DNA of 64,000 nt from Pantoea eucalypti (GCF_009646115.1 NZ_CP045721.1:1-64000); one strand, 5' to 3'; counted from the stretch's first letter, positions 8,200 to 17,173 are shown. Notes: generated by a model not told the origin, from the letters alone. Numbers and translations are program-made.

Positions 8200-9408
8200 G
8201 TGCACGCCAATACCGCATTCAGTGAAACCACAACACAACGAGGCCTGCCTCTGGCTTCCCTGCTGGCATTTGCCATGACTGGCTTTATCGCCATTCTGAC
8301 CGAGACCCTTCCGGCGGGTCTGCTTCCGGAGATCGGAAAAGGTCTGGGTGTTTCTCAGGTAATGGCAGGCCAGCTGGTCAGTATCTATGCGCTGGGATCG
8401 CTGCTGGCGGCGATTCCTTTAACGGTTCTGACCAGTGGATGGCGACGTAAAAAAGTGCTGCTGCTTGCCGTCGGGACTTTCCTGATTTTCAACACCGTTA
8501 CCACCCTTTCATCCAGCTACTGGCTGACGATGGGGGCTCGCTTCATGTCCGGTGTGGCTGCCGGACTTGCATGGGGAGTCCTGGCGGGCTATGCGCGCCG
8601 CCTCGTTCCTGCTGAATTACAGGGCCGCGCGCTGGCTATTGCGATGGTTGGAATACCGGTTGCCCTGTCGCTGGGAACCCCGGCAGGCGCATGGCTGGGC
8701 AGTATGATGGGATGGAGAGTCCCCTTTGGGATCATGGCAGCACTGGCCATTATTCTCTTTATCTGGACATGGGTGGCGGTTCCTGACCTGCCGGGCCAGC
8801 AGGCTGACCGTCGACTGCCGGTATGGCAGGTTTTCCGTATGCCCGGCGTCAGGCCCGTTCTGGCGGTTATCTTTCTGTGGATGACGGCTCACAACATTCT
8901 TTATACGTTCATCGGACCATTCCTGCAGTTGTCGGGACTGACCGGAAACGTCGGACTTATCCTGCTGATTTTTGGCATCGCGGCATTGGTCGGCATCTGG
9001 ATCACCGGAATGTTGGTAGATCGTCATTTGCGACATCTGGTTCTGCTCAGCCTTGCAGCACTGGCGGCGGTTTCTGTGGTGCTGGTCGCAGGCATGCGGG
9101 AACAGATTGTGGTCTATGTGGCTGTCATCGTATGGGGTTGGTCGTTTGGTGGTGCATCAACCCAGATGCAAACGGCCGCCGCTGATTCGGCTGGCAATCA
9201 TGTCGACGTTGTTCAGGCGATGGTGACAACCGCATGGAATCTGGCTATCGCCAGCGGCGGCGTTACTGGAGGACTGCTTCTCAATAATGCCGGTGCGGTC
9301 TCTTTCCCCTGGGCGCTACTCACCTTTATGGCGGTTGCGTTGATCATCGCCTGGCGGGCGAAAAAGCATGCTTTCAGGCCGGGTGCCAGAGGAGGCCCAG
9401 TGAAATAG
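8200..9408 (+). CDS. MFS exporter, DHA1 type (SotB/AraJ-like)
   Basis: 402 residues with about 12 membrane segments. The N-terminal part (ETLPAGLLPEIGKGLGVSQVMAG split over TM1-2) and the GARFMSGVAAGLAWGVLAGYA stretch in TM4 resemble sugar/arabinose and drug exporters of the DHA1 group. It should expel small solutes or drugs using the proton gradient. The GTG start at 8200 has AAAAGGA a few bases upstream. It is divergently paired with a TetR repressor, as inducible efflux pumps commonly are. Substrate unknown. Confidence 0.88.
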   Translation: MHANTAFSETTTQRGLPLASLLAFAMTGFIAILTETLPAGLLPEIGKGLGVSQVMAGQLVSIYALGSLLAAIPLTVLTSGWRRKKVLLLAVGTFLIFNTVTTLSSSYWLTMGARFMSGVAAGLAWGVLAGYARRLVPAELQGRALAIAMVGIPVALSLGTPAGAWLGSMMGWRVPFGIMAALAIILFIWTWVAVPDLPGQQADRRLPVWQVFRMPGVRPVLAVIFLWMTAHNILYTFIGPFLQLSGLTGNVGLILLIFGIAALVGIWITGMLVDRHLRHLVLLSLAALAAVSVVLVAGMREQIVVYVAVIVWGWSFGGASTQMQTAAADSAGNHVDVVQAMVTTAWNLAIASGGVTGGLLLNNAGAVSFPWALLTFMAVALIIAWRAKKHAFRPGARGGPVK

Positions 9409-9518
9409 TGATGTTGAAAGGCGTCCGCAATGGACGCCCGATAAATATCCAATCTGCTTTGCTTTGAGCTTGTGACCGGTAAATCTGTCTGAACGCGTTT
9501 TGCCAAACCCATTATGTG

Positions 9519-10496
9519 TTAATTGTTGGCCTCGTCAGAAACTGACTGCCCGAGCTGGGTGGTGTAATTAGCGGGCACCCAGCGATAAGCATTACCCTCG
9601 TGCTGAACATGGCCCAGACCCGGGAAAGCGATATGCGCCGCAGCCACCCAGTAGCCCTGATCGGCAGCCTGTTTCAGTACCCTTTCACGTGTATTAATAG
9701 CCTGTTTCTGATCGACATCAAAATGGATGGCCACTTCGGGGTCTGGCATTTGCACCGCTTTGGCATGGATGATGTCTCCCCATAACACCAGCGTCTGTCC
9801 CTGACTTTCCACGCGATAAAGTACGCTGCCCGGCGTATGGCCAGCGGTCGACTCAGCACGGATTCCTCCCGGTAATGTAGCGGGTGCAATAAATGTTTTA
9901 AGCAGGCCAGCATTCATGACCGGGCGAAGCGTTCGTTCAGAATCCGCAAAAGTGTGAGCCTGACTGGCTTCCACTTTGCTGACGTTGGCCGGATTAAGCC
10001 AGAAATCGACATCCCGTTTATCCACATACACTTCAGCTTCAGGAAAAGCCGGCTTGCCTGCACGCGAGACACCGCCTGAATGATCGGCATGAACATGAGT
10101 CAGAAGCACAGCATCGATCGATTCAGCCGGATAGCCAGCAGCAGCCAGGTTAGTCAGCAGATGTCCGCCATCGTGGCCAAAAAGCTCACCGGCGCCAGTA
10201 TCGACTAAGATGCGCTTTTTGCCATCATCGATAACAAAGGCGTTAATCGACGTTTCAGCCTGCGGCGTCATCGCCTCTCTGGCCATTCCCTTGCTGAGTT
10301 TATCCGGTGAAATGTTTGTCAGTAATGTATTAAGGGGAATGGTCACCGTGCCGTCGGAAACGGCGGTAATGCGCAATTTACCTAACATCATCCGGTAATA
10401 ACCCGGAACCTGTTGATCCCGTGCAGACGGCTGTTCGGCTGCATAGGCCGGACTGAATGCCATAAGTGACGCCACCAGCATCAGTAAAATTTTCAT
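9519..10496 (-). CDS. secreted metallo-beta-lactamase-fold hydrolase
   Basis: 325 residues with a signal peptide (cleavage near AYAAEQPS). The MBL-fold zinc motif HVHADHSGG is present near residue 135, followed by the later ligands in TAGHTPGSV and LWGDIIH. This group of periplasmic MBL hydrolases includes lactonase-like enzymes, but the substrate cannot be read here. The ATG at 10496 follows GGAGA. It is divergent from a LysR regulator only 80-odd bases away, which probably controls it. Confidence 0.88.
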   Translation of the reverse strand: MKILLMLVASLMAFSPAYAAEQPSARDQQVPGYYRMMLGKLRITAVSDGTVTIPLNTLLTNISPDKLSKGMAREAMTPQAETSINAFVIDDGKKRILVDTGAGELFGHDGGHLLTNLAAAGYPAESIDAVLLTHVHADHSGGVSRAGKPAFPEAEVYVDKRDVDFWLNPANVSKVEASQAHTFADSERTLRPVMNAGLLKTFIAPATLPGGIRAESTAGHTPGSVLYRVESQGQTLVLWGDIIHAKAVQMPDPEVAIHFDVDQKQAINTRERVLKQAADQGYWVAAAHIAFPGLGHVQHEGNAYRWVPANYTTQLGQSVSDEANN

Positions 10497-10577
10497 CAAT
10501 TATTCTCCAGAATGTTTCATCACAACGTGGTGGGCAGTATCCTCAGACAATCCATATCACTCAAATTGATTAAACTG

Positions 10578-11504
10578 ATGCTCACTATCAGAGAAAATGA
10601 TTTTCATCGTATCGACCTGAATTTACTGACGGTGCTGTTAGTTCTGAAGCGGGAAGGCAGCGTCTCTCGTGCAGCAGAAAAGCTGCATCTGGGCCAGCCT
10701 GCGGTCAGTAATGCACTGGCCCGGTTGCGGGTGATGTTCAGCGATCCGCTCTTTGTGCGTACAGCAAGAGGAATGGAGCCTACCCCGCGAGCCGAGGCGC
10801 TGATAGCTGAGCTGGGGCCTCTGATGGCGCAGATGCAGAATGTCCTTTTTCAGCCAGCATCCTTCACGCCTTCTGAGGTGACGCATGTTTTTCGGCTGGG
10901 GATGAGCGACTGGGTTGAGCGCTCAATCATGCCGGCACTGTATGCGCGCATCACGCGCACCGCGCCGGGCGTGACGCTTCAGGTCACGGCCAGCGATCCC
11001 TTCAGGGATGTGGAACTGGTCGCACGTGGCGAGATCGATCTTGCCATATCGGTGGGCGATAACACGCCCGCCACGCTGCAGCGCGAGAAAATCGTTTCAC
11101 ATAGCTTTTGTACGTTGTGGCATCCGGAGCAGCTTTCGTTATCTGCGCCGCTGACGCTGGAGGATTACGTGGCGCATGATCATCTGCTGGTTTCCTATCG
11201 TGGATCAACCTGGAGCGCCATTGATGACCAGCTTGCGACCCTTGGAAAGGCACGTTCGATTCGCTACGTGACGCCGCATTTTTCCTCTCTGCCGCCGCTA
11301 CTGGTGCGCACGCCCGCGTTAGCTACCGTCCCCGCCGGGCTGGCGGATGACTGGATAACCCATTACGGTTTATGCTCCAGCCCTGTACCGGCGGCGACTC
11401 CCGAAATCGCTCTTTCGCTGCTCTGGCATAAACGCTGTGATAACGATATGCCGCTGAGCTGGCTCAGGGAGGAACTGCGTGGGGTAATGACAGAGCGAAT
11501 CTGA
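10578..11504 (+). CDS. LysR family transcriptional regulator
   Basis: About 308 residues. The HTH (AAEKLHLGQPAVSNALARLR) near residues 28-50 and DPLFVRTARGMEPTPRA are classic LysR features. The RIDLNLL start resembles the NodD/PcpR-like branch. The frame is open back to 10512, and neither possible start has a convincing ribosome site. ATG 10578 gives the usual family N-terminus. It is divergent from the MBL hydrolase gene and likely regulates it. Confidence 0.88.
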   Translation: MLTIRENDFHRIDLNLLTVLLVLKREGSVSRAAEKLHLGQPAVSNALARLRVMFSDPLFVRTARGMEPTPRAEALIAELGPLMAQMQNVLFQPASFTPSEVTHVFRLGMSDWVERSIMPALYARITRTAPGVTLQVTASDPFRDVELVARGEIDLAISVGDNTPATLQREKIVSHSFCTLWHPEQLSLSAPLTLEDYVAHDHLLVSYRGSTWSAIDDQLATLGKARSIRYVTPHFSSLPPLLVRTPALATVPAGLADDWITHYGLCSSPVPAATPEIALSLLWHKRCDNDMPLSWLREELRGVMTERI

Positions 11505-11611
11505 GTAGCTGCTCTTGTGGGATGCTAAAACCTGCTTTGCAGTTCAACCGCCCTGAACAACGTCGAAAACCAGACTTTGCAGAAAATGGATGCTGAGAAG
11601 AGGATAAAAAT

Positions 11612-12028
11612 TTGTCTGACTACCAGCTTGCTGGAACTGTTCAATCTGTAGAGAATTTTTGCCGCTTACGTATTATCTCAGGACTGACGCCACGTCCCGC
11701 CGAAGCTGCCCGTCTGGGACTTCCTGACAGCTGTTATGTTGTTCATATCCTTTATAGGGAAACCGTCATCGGAATGGGACGTAACGTAGGCGACGCCGCG
11801 CTGAATATGGATATTGTCGATGTCGCTGTAGATCCACGCATCAGGGAAAAGGTTTGGGCCGCATGATAATGGAAACGCTGACAAAGTGGCTCGATAAAAA
11901 TGCCTGTGATGTGCTTATGTCACATTGATGGCAGATGTTCGGGGCTGTACGAAAAATTTGGTTTTACGCGCGTCAGCCCTGTGAGTGAAGGTATGGCAAG
12001 GATCTGGAAAAATACCAAAACGTCATGA
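11612..12028 (+). pseudogene. GNAT acetyltransferase broken by two frameshifts
   Basis: The first frame (11612-11866) encodes a normal GNAT N-terminus from a TTG start with AGGAT seven bases upstream. It continues through IVDVAVDP and then loses frame. In the +2 frame the acetyl-CoA loop follows directly as HQGKGLGRMIMETLTKWLD. A second shift near 11930 restores the end as GLYEKFGF and a stop at 12028. Adding one base near 11838 and shifting again near 11930 would rebuild one continuous protein of about 138 residues. This is a decayed gene or contains sequencing errors. Confidence 0.85.
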
Positions 12029-12199
12029 AATAGTGATGCTCCCGTTTAATGCAGACCGTAACATCACATCATTAAGTACTGATCCAAATAACACATTAAT
12101 GAGCAGGTAGATAAAACGTTACCTGCTCTGCTCTCTATCAGCGTGAACCTGTTAACTTCCACACCTTCACTTTATAAAGCACCGTTTACGTTCAGAATC

Positions 12200-13624
12200 T
12201 CAGTATCTCGCCCGGCTACTGCTTAATCGCGGAAAAAATGCCGGTGGCGGGAGAGCCTGAGGCGCCGCCGGCTCAGCGTTCAGCATGCTTAAGAACGCCC
12301 CGGCCCAGTGATGATTGTTGTGCATATGCAGGCCTTTCATCAGACGTGCATGCAGACTTCGCCGTTCGTGTAACGGCATCTGCAGGGCGCGATGCACCGT
12401 ACTGGCCATGGCGTCAGGATCATAAGGATTGACGATGATGGCTCCCTCCATCTGCTCGGCTGCACCGGCAAACTGCGAGAGGATAAGCACACCGGGATTT
12501 TTCGGGTCCTGCAGGGCGACATACATTTTTGCCATCAGACTCATACCCGCCATTAATGGCGTTACCAGCGCAACGCGTGAGGCTCGATAGATACCAGCCT
12601 GCTCTTCCCGGCTATAAGCATGAGTGAGATAGTTCACCGGATACCAGTTCATTGTGCCATGTACGCCATTCAGCTCGCCGCACAGTGCTTCCAGCGCATG
12701 ACCGAGTTCAGACGCATCATGCGCGTGTCCGGCTGCCGGAGGTGCCAGCTGCAATAGCGTGATATTTTTCTGATAGCAATCATGTCTTCTTAATAGTACC
12801 TCCAGGGTACTGATGCGGTAAGGCAGCCCCGAACTCTCATCAAGATGGCCGCCGCTAAGCACGGTATTTTCTGGCAGACTTTCGCGGCACTGCATTTCCA
12901 TGTAAGCACAGCTGTTGCTCTCGCGCAGACATTGCACATCATCAAGATCAATCCCGACCGGAAATACACCCACTCTTATTATCCGGCCATTGATTCGAAA
13001 ACGTTGTGCCTCCAGTCGATCCAGTCTGAATTCGCTCTCCAGCCAGACCAGGAAGTTATTCATATCCTGCACTGTCTGGAAGCCAATCAGGTCACAACAG
13101 AGTAATGAGTCAGTGAACCAGCGCCATTCGGGAATGGTTTCAAACATCCTGCCAGCCGGGAAAGGCTGATGCAGAAAAATACCCACTGAGTTGGTCAGCC
13201 CTTCTTCACGAATATAGGAAGCACAGCCAAGCAGATGATAATCCTGAATCCAGATAACATCGTCGGGTGTGGCATTTTCGCAAATGGCGCGCGCATAGGC
13301 TTTATTAATATTTTTATATTCCTGATAGCCATTAGTGGAAAATCGGGCCATGTCAGGGCGCTGGTGAAAAACAGGCCAGAGTCCTTTGTGAATATAGTTG
13401 TGGTAACCCTCATTCAGCTCGCCCGGCGTATAGGAGAAGGTCACGGTTTCATACTGGCCAGCCTGCTGCACTAAGTAGGGTCTTGACGCGTCGCTGGGTA
13501 TCATTTTGCTCTCACCATCCCAGCTAATCCACAGCCCGCCCTGACGGGAAAGTATGCCTTCATAAACGGCAGTAAGCGTCGAACGTTGACATTGATTATG
13601 AGAAACAAGGATAAGGCCTGACAT
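12200..13624 (-). CDS. OtsA-like GT20 protein lacking catalytic residues
   Basis: 474 residues, exactly the length of E. coli trehalose-6-phosphate synthase OtsA, and alignable along its length (IWIQDYHLLG, GIFLHQPFP, PKNPGVLILSQFAGAAE). Key active-site residues known for OtsA are changed. The SNR loop is SHN. RLDYSKG is HLDESSG, so Arg262 and Lys267 are lost. RDGMNLVAKE is MAGMSLMAKM, so Asp361 and Glu369 are lost. It is therefore probably not a working synthase and may be a regulatory or binding paralog. The ATG at 13624 has AAGGAA upstream. The longer frame to 13723 is not needed. Residue numbers follow E. coli OtsA from memory. Confidence 0.85.
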   Translation of the reverse strand: MSGLILVSHNQCQRSTLTAVYEGILSRQGGLWISWDGESKMIPSDASRPYLVQQAGQYETVTFSYTPGELNEGYHNYIHKGLWPVFHQRPDMARFSTNGYQEYKNINKAYARAICENATPDDVIWIQDYHLLGCASYIREEGLTNSVGIFLHQPFPAGRMFETIPEWRWFTDSLLCCDLIGFQTVQDMNNFLVWLESEFRLDRLEAQRFRINGRIIRVGVFPVGIDLDDVQCLRESNSCAYMEMQCRESLPENTVLSGGHLDESSGLPYRISTLEVLLRRHDCYQKNITLLQLAPPAAGHAHDASELGHALEALCGELNGVHGTMNWYPVNYLTHAYSREEQAGIYRASRVALVTPLMAGMSLMAKMYVALQDPKNPGVLILSQFAGAAEQMEGAIIVNPYDPDAMASTVHRALQMPLHERRSLHARLMKGLHMHNNHHWAGAFLSMLNAEPAAPQALPPPAFFPRLSSSRARY

Positions 13625-13739
13625 GGTGTGTTCCTTAAGAACCCGCTGCGAGAAGGCAACATTGCCTGGCAGTGAGCCGCTATTAATCGGAGGTCGGATA
13701 ATAAACTGGAGAAAACCGCTCATTTGCGTGCGCCCGGGC

Positions 13740-14288
13740 TTAGTGCCTGCTGGCGCTTTTGGCGCAAATCGGGTCGTATCCCCCTTCGTGCAGCGTCGTC
13801 ACGTAGACACCGGGCAGCGAGGGAAAAGAGATAAATCCGTTACGCTCGAAGAAATCCGGTACAGGCTCACCCATTGCAATGATGCTCCGGCAGCCCCTGG
13901 CGCCAGGATGAGACAGACAGCAGTGCAGCAACCATGAGCCGAGCCCGATAAAACGATATTCCGGCGAGATGAACAGGTTCCGGATTACCCAGGTCTCCGC
14001 CATATCGGTCACGACGCGGGCAAAACCGATTTGTCGGCCATTGCGGTAAAGTCCAAAACAGAGGCTATTGTTCAGCGCCAGAGTCAGAGAGCGGGTGTCC
14101 GGTATCGATTCACCCAGCCACTGAGAGATCAGGCGATAGTTCAGCAGTGCCGGATCGGTACTGGCCTCGATGGCATCTCTGAACCATTTGCGGGGCGAAA
14201 CAAGGCGAAGGCGCTGTTGCTCAGCAAGTTCAGTGACTGCAGCATCGCTGCACCCTGGTATGGACCAGGGTTTGTTAATGCATTTCAT
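13740..14288 (-). CDS. GNAT family N-acetyltransferase
   Basis: 182 residues. The segment STDPALLNYRLISQWLGES is followed by NSLCFGLYRNGRQIGFARVV and then the acetyl-CoA loop around YRFIGLGSWLL, a layout typical of one GNAT subgroup. The R/QxxGxG/A motif here reads RFIGLG. ATG 14288 is chosen for AAGGA upstream. A longer frame reaches 14315. It lies 115 bases ahead of the OtsA-like gene on the same strand, but a joint transcript is only a possibility. Acyl acceptor unknown. Confidence 0.82.
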   Translation of the reverse strand: MKCINKPWSIPGCSDAAVTELAEQQRLRLVSPRKWFRDAIEASTDPALLNYRLISQWLGESIPDTRSLTLALNNSLCFGLYRNGRQIGFARVVTDMAETWVIRNLFISPEYRFIGLGSWLLHCCLSHPGARGCRSIIAMGEPVPDFFERNGFISFPSLPGVYVTTLHEGGYDPICAKSASRH

Positions 14289-14582
14289 CCACGGCTTCCT
14301 TGAACATAGGCGCATCAGCGCCCGGTGCCGTTAATTAAACCGATCGGCCTGTAAAAAAGGCGTAAAAAGAGGCAGATGAAACGTAAAAACGCTGCAAAAC
14401 ATCCGCCGCCCTGGCATCGCCGGACGGGGAAGGTGCAATAAGTCAGCGAGTTGAATACAGAGAATGTACGCAGTGATAAGTCAAGAAGAGTGGCCTGCCC
14501 GGGTCCACTCGCTCCCAAAGCGGGTTTACTAAATGCGTGGCAGGGCCATATTTACTGCAGAAATGAAGAAATCTCTTTTAAA

Positions 14583-15023
14583 TCAGAACCGAGCCATCAT
14601 TGTCTGGAATGATACGCCGTTGAAAAACTTAACCTCTCCCACTCTCTTAAATCCCAGTTTTTCATAGAAGGGAACGGCGAAGAGTGAGGACCGTACACTG
14701 ATTTCTGATCGCAGCATGGGTGCTACCTGCTGCCAGAGTGCCCTTGCCACCCCTTGACGGTGAAACTTTGGATGCACAAAAAAGTATTTCACAAGATTGC
14801 CTTCGAAAAGGGTGAGTACGCCTGTTACCTCACCTCTTTCCACGGCAATCAGCCAGAGATAGTCATCTGCAACGATCAAAGGTTTAAGCACATCGGGTTT
14901 TATGCTCTCGATAAACCAGTGCGGACAGGGCTCTGCCTCTGAAAAGTTACACTTTATCGACACACTGTGTATCAGCTCACTGATGCCTGTCGCATCAGAC
15001 TCAATGGCCGCTCTGATTTCCAT
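14583..15023 (-). CDS. GNAT family N-acetyltransferase
   Basis: 146 residues with the acetyl-CoA binding motif FHRQGVARALW near residue 90 and the C-terminal FYEKLGFKRVGEV. Start at ATG 15023 is fixed by a strong GGAGGA. The frame extends to 15095 without support. The protein is soluble and probably acetylates a small molecule or protein amine. The 290 bases between it and the upstream-lying GNAT gene contain no convincing gene. Confidence 0.87.
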   Translation of the reverse strand: MEIRAAIESDATGISELIHSVSIKCNFSEAEPCPHWFIESIKPDVLKPLIVADDYLWLIAVERGEVTGVLTLFEGNLVKYFFVHPKFHRQGVARALWQQVAPMLRSEISVRSSLFAVPFYEKLGFKRVGEVKFFNGVSFQTMMARF

Positions 15024-15135
15024 TCTTTTGTCCTCCCCCTGATGTTGTGAATGTAAAGAAATGGCGGTTTGCCATTCGGATTGCCACCCACTCACCCTGT
15101 CTCCTGAATTCCGGCTGAACCTGCACCATTGACTA

Positions 15136-15813
15136 TCAGAGCAACGTCACTTTGCCCTGGAAAATCACCGGCCCGGACGGCCCGCTGAGTTTAGAACCCC
15201 CAACAGGCTCCAGACTCACCGCCAGCACTGTCTGATTGTTTAACTCGCCTGGTGCTAATCGGAAAGCGTTACTGTCGGTGTGATTGATCAGTCCCAACGA
15301 TTGTGGCGCAGCACTGCCCCTGATCAGCCAGAGTTGCAGGGCTTTATTCTCTGGCAGCGTGATGTTTAGCGCCGAGACCTGAATGCGTGACGCTGACTTA
15401 TCCAGACTCACCACAAACTGTGCGTTGGGCTGCGCGCCACTGAGTACTGCAATGGGCTGCAGGGAATGCGGGGTATCCGGCTTAATCACCTGGGTGTAAA
15501 TGAGGAGGCCCGCCATTGCCGCCGCCAGACTCCAGCCGAGCCAGAAGCCAGGTTGCCTGCGGACTGATATCGTGCCAGAGGCGCCAGCGTTCCGGTTAAG
15601 GTCCTGCCTGATCAGCGGCCAGACCGTAGCGGGAGGAATAACGTCGTGGGTGAGCAAATCGATGCCGTTAAACGCTTTCTGCCAGCGCAGCACCTCTGCA
15701 GCAAAGTGTGAATCGTCATTGAGGCGTTTATCAAGCCGATGGCGTGTCACATCGTCGGTAAGACCCAGCACATATTCCGCCGCAGTGAGATCATTGTGTT
15801 CCTGAGCAGTCAT
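15136..15813 (-). CDS. anti-sigma factor, RskA/anti-sigma-K type
   Basis: 225 residues. An N-terminal cytoplasmic domain (TAAEYVLGLTDDVTRHRLDKRL) of the zinc-less anti-sigma type is followed by one membrane segment (about 90-110, LGWSLAAAMAGLLIYTQV). The periplasmic C-terminal domain (VQVSALNITLPENKALQLWLI region) is characteristic of the RskA family. The start ATG at 15813 overlaps the sigma gene's stop as ATGA, so expression is coupled. It should hold the adjacent ECF sigma factor inactive until a membrane or periplasmic signal triggers its proteolysis. Confidence 0.9.
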   Translation of the reverse strand: MTAQEHNDLTAAEYVLGLTDDVTRHRLDKRLNDDSHFAAEVLRWQKAFNGIDLLTHDVIPPATVWPLIRQDLNRNAGASGTISVRRQPGFWLGWSLAAAMAGLLIYTQVIKPDTPHSLQPIAVLSGAQPNAQFVVSLDKSASRIQVSALNITLPENKALQLWLIRGSAAPQSLGLINHTDSNAFRLAPGELNNQTVLAVSLEPVGGSKLSGPSGPVIFQGKVTLL

Positions 15814-16358
15814 AGGCCTATGCACTCCCGAAGATGGATTAACGCGCGACGGATCCAGCTTTTAACCGTACCCTCAGGCTGACTCATGGAGAGCGCAATC
15901 TCACTCTGCGACAGGCCACGATAATAAGCGAGCGAAATACTTTGTCGCTGTTCTGAAGGTAAGTGCGCCATACAATGTTGAAGACGACGCGCCTCTGCAG
16001 GACTGTCATCCGCGGGAAGTAACGCCTGAAAACCCGATTCCGCTTCGCTGATTTCTTCCAGTGAACAGCATCGGTTCTCATGTTTTCGCAGGAAATCAAT
16101 CGCCCGATTTCTGGCTATGTGGCTAAGCCAGATGTGCGGCTCACTGCGCGCATCATCGTAATAGTTTGCCGACTGCCAGATGTGGATAAACGTGTCGTGC
16201 AGGATCTCTTCTGCCCAGTCCCGGCGCCTGACCATCCGCAGGATGATCCCATAAAGTCGGGGCGACAGGACGCGGTAAAGCTGCTCAAGAGCAGCTTTAT
16301 CACCGCCGGCTATCTGGTTCATTAAGTCGGCCTGAATGTGGGGCACATTTTTTGTCAT
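15810..16358 (-). CDS. ECF sigma factor (SigK-like)
   Basis: 182 residues with region 2 (YGIILRMVRRRDWAEEILHDTF, HIWLSHIARNRAIDFLRK) and region 4 (SLAYYRGLSQSEIALSMSQPEGTVKSWIRR). ATG 16358 has AGGGA upstream. It sits between a fasciclin-domain gene and its anti-sigma gene. This is the same trio known in mycobacteria, where SigK/RskA controls the fasciclin proteins MPT70/83. A matching ECF promoter precedes the fasciclin gene, implying autoregulation of the whole operon. Confidence 0.92.
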   Translation of the reverse strand: MTKNVPHIQADLMNQIAGGDKAALEQLYRVLSPRLYGIILRMVRRRDWAEEILHDTFIHIWQSANYYDDARSEPHIWLSHIARNRAIDFLRKHENRCCSLEEISEAESGFQALLPADDSPAEARRLQHCMAHLPSEQRQSISLAYYRGLSQSEIALSMSQPEGTVKSWIRRALIHLRECIGL

Positions 16359-16370
16359 CGGCTTCCCTGT

Positions 16371-16402
16371 AAAAGGTGTGGCCACGCAATCAGTGGCCAC
16401 AC
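16371..16402 (-). terminator. intercistronic stem-loop between fasciclin and sigma genes
   Basis: A perfect 10-base stem, GTGTGGCCAC with GTGGCCACAC, and 7-base loop. On the minus strand it is followed by CTTTT. It would cause partial termination or protect the upstream mRNA, so the fasciclin gene would be expressed above the sigma factor. Confidence 0.65.
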
Positions 16403-16419
16403 ACAGTATAGGTAACGCT

Positions 16420-16980
16420 TTATGGCATCAGTACAGTATCGATAACGTCGATGACACCGTTACTCTGGTTCACATCATAGGTGGTGATATTAGCAATATT
16501 GCCCTGAGCATCTTTAAGCTGAATGTTATGTGGGCCGTTGGACATCACCCAGAGTGATTCGCCATTGACTGTTTTCAGCTCGGCTTTACCGCCACCGGCT
16601 TTGATTTTTTTCTCCAGCGCTTTCATGTCCATTTTTCCTGCGACTACGTGATAGGTCAGCACGCTGGTCAGTTTTTGTTTATTTTCGGGCTTCAGCAGGG
16701 AGTCGACGGTACCCTTCGGCAATTTTTCAAACGCCGCATTAGTCGGTGCAAATACGGTAAAAGGCCCCTTGCCTTCAAGCGTCGGAACCAGCCCGGCGGC
16801 TTTGACGGCGGCCACCAGCGTGGTGTGATCTTTGGAGTTAATTGCGTTCTCAACAATATTTTTTGACGGGTACATGGCCGCTCCACCGACCATCACCGTG
16901 TCGCTGTCCATACTCGCCGCGAAAGTGGCGCCGCTGAAGACTAATGCAGATAAAAGCAGAGTTGGCAGGAATGGCTTCAT
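16420..16980 (-). CDS. periplasmic fasciclin (FAS1) domain protein
   Basis: 186 residues with a signal peptide (cleavage near TFAASMDS). One FAS1 domain covers about residues 45-185, with the two conserved boxes FTVFAPTNAAFEKLP and LTYHVVAGK and the C-terminal NGVIDVIDTVLMP. FAS1 domains mediate adhesion or protein binding outside the membrane. ATG 16980 follows GAGGGAAG. It is the first gene of the operon with an ECF sigma factor and its anti-sigma factor, and is likely their main target. Confidence 0.93.
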   Translation of the reverse strand: MKPFLPTLLLSALVFSGATFAASMDSDTVMVGGAAMYPSKNIVENAINSKDHTTLVAAVKAAGLVPTLEGKGPFTVFAPTNAAFEKLPKGTVDSLLKPENKQKLTSVLTYHVVAGKMDMKALEKKIKAGGGKAELKTVNGESLWVMSNGPHNIQLKDAQGNIANITTYDVNQSNGVIDVIDTVLMP

Positions 16981-17032
16981 TTTCACTTCCCTCATTCAGT
17001 TTGCGGACAGGGCCGAAGTGCCCTTATCTGTT

Positions 17033-17060
17033 AATACGAATGAGGGAGGGAAACGGATGC
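17033..17060 (-). promoter_or_regulatory. ECF-type promoter of the fasciclin operon
   Basis: On the minus strand GCATCC (17060-17055), a 16-base spacer, then CGTATT (17038-17033). The CATCC -35 core matches the published SigK-type motif and CGTAT is a common ECF -10 element. It ends 53 bases before the fasciclin start codon. Confidence 0.55.
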
Positions 17061-17086
17061 AAAAAATTTTACTTTTTTTGAGCTGC

Positions 17087-17118
17087 CTGTTCAGGCCCTG
17101 CTGCCGGGGCCTGAACAG
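17087..17118. repeat. perfect 12-base inverted repeat
   Basis: CTGTTCAGGCCC and its complement flank an 8-base loop. No T-run follows on either strand in the direction needed for termination. It lies just upstream of the fasciclin operon promoter, and its function is unknown. Confidence 0.6.
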
Positions 17119-17173
17119 ATGTCACTCACTGTTTGTCATAAGTCCATTCGGACCTGAGTAGTTACCTGTCTGC

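Noticed and set aside
9419..9443. GGCGTCC/GGACGCC hairpin after the MFS exporter as a terminator
   Set aside because: The stem is real but no T-run follows, so termination is not supported.
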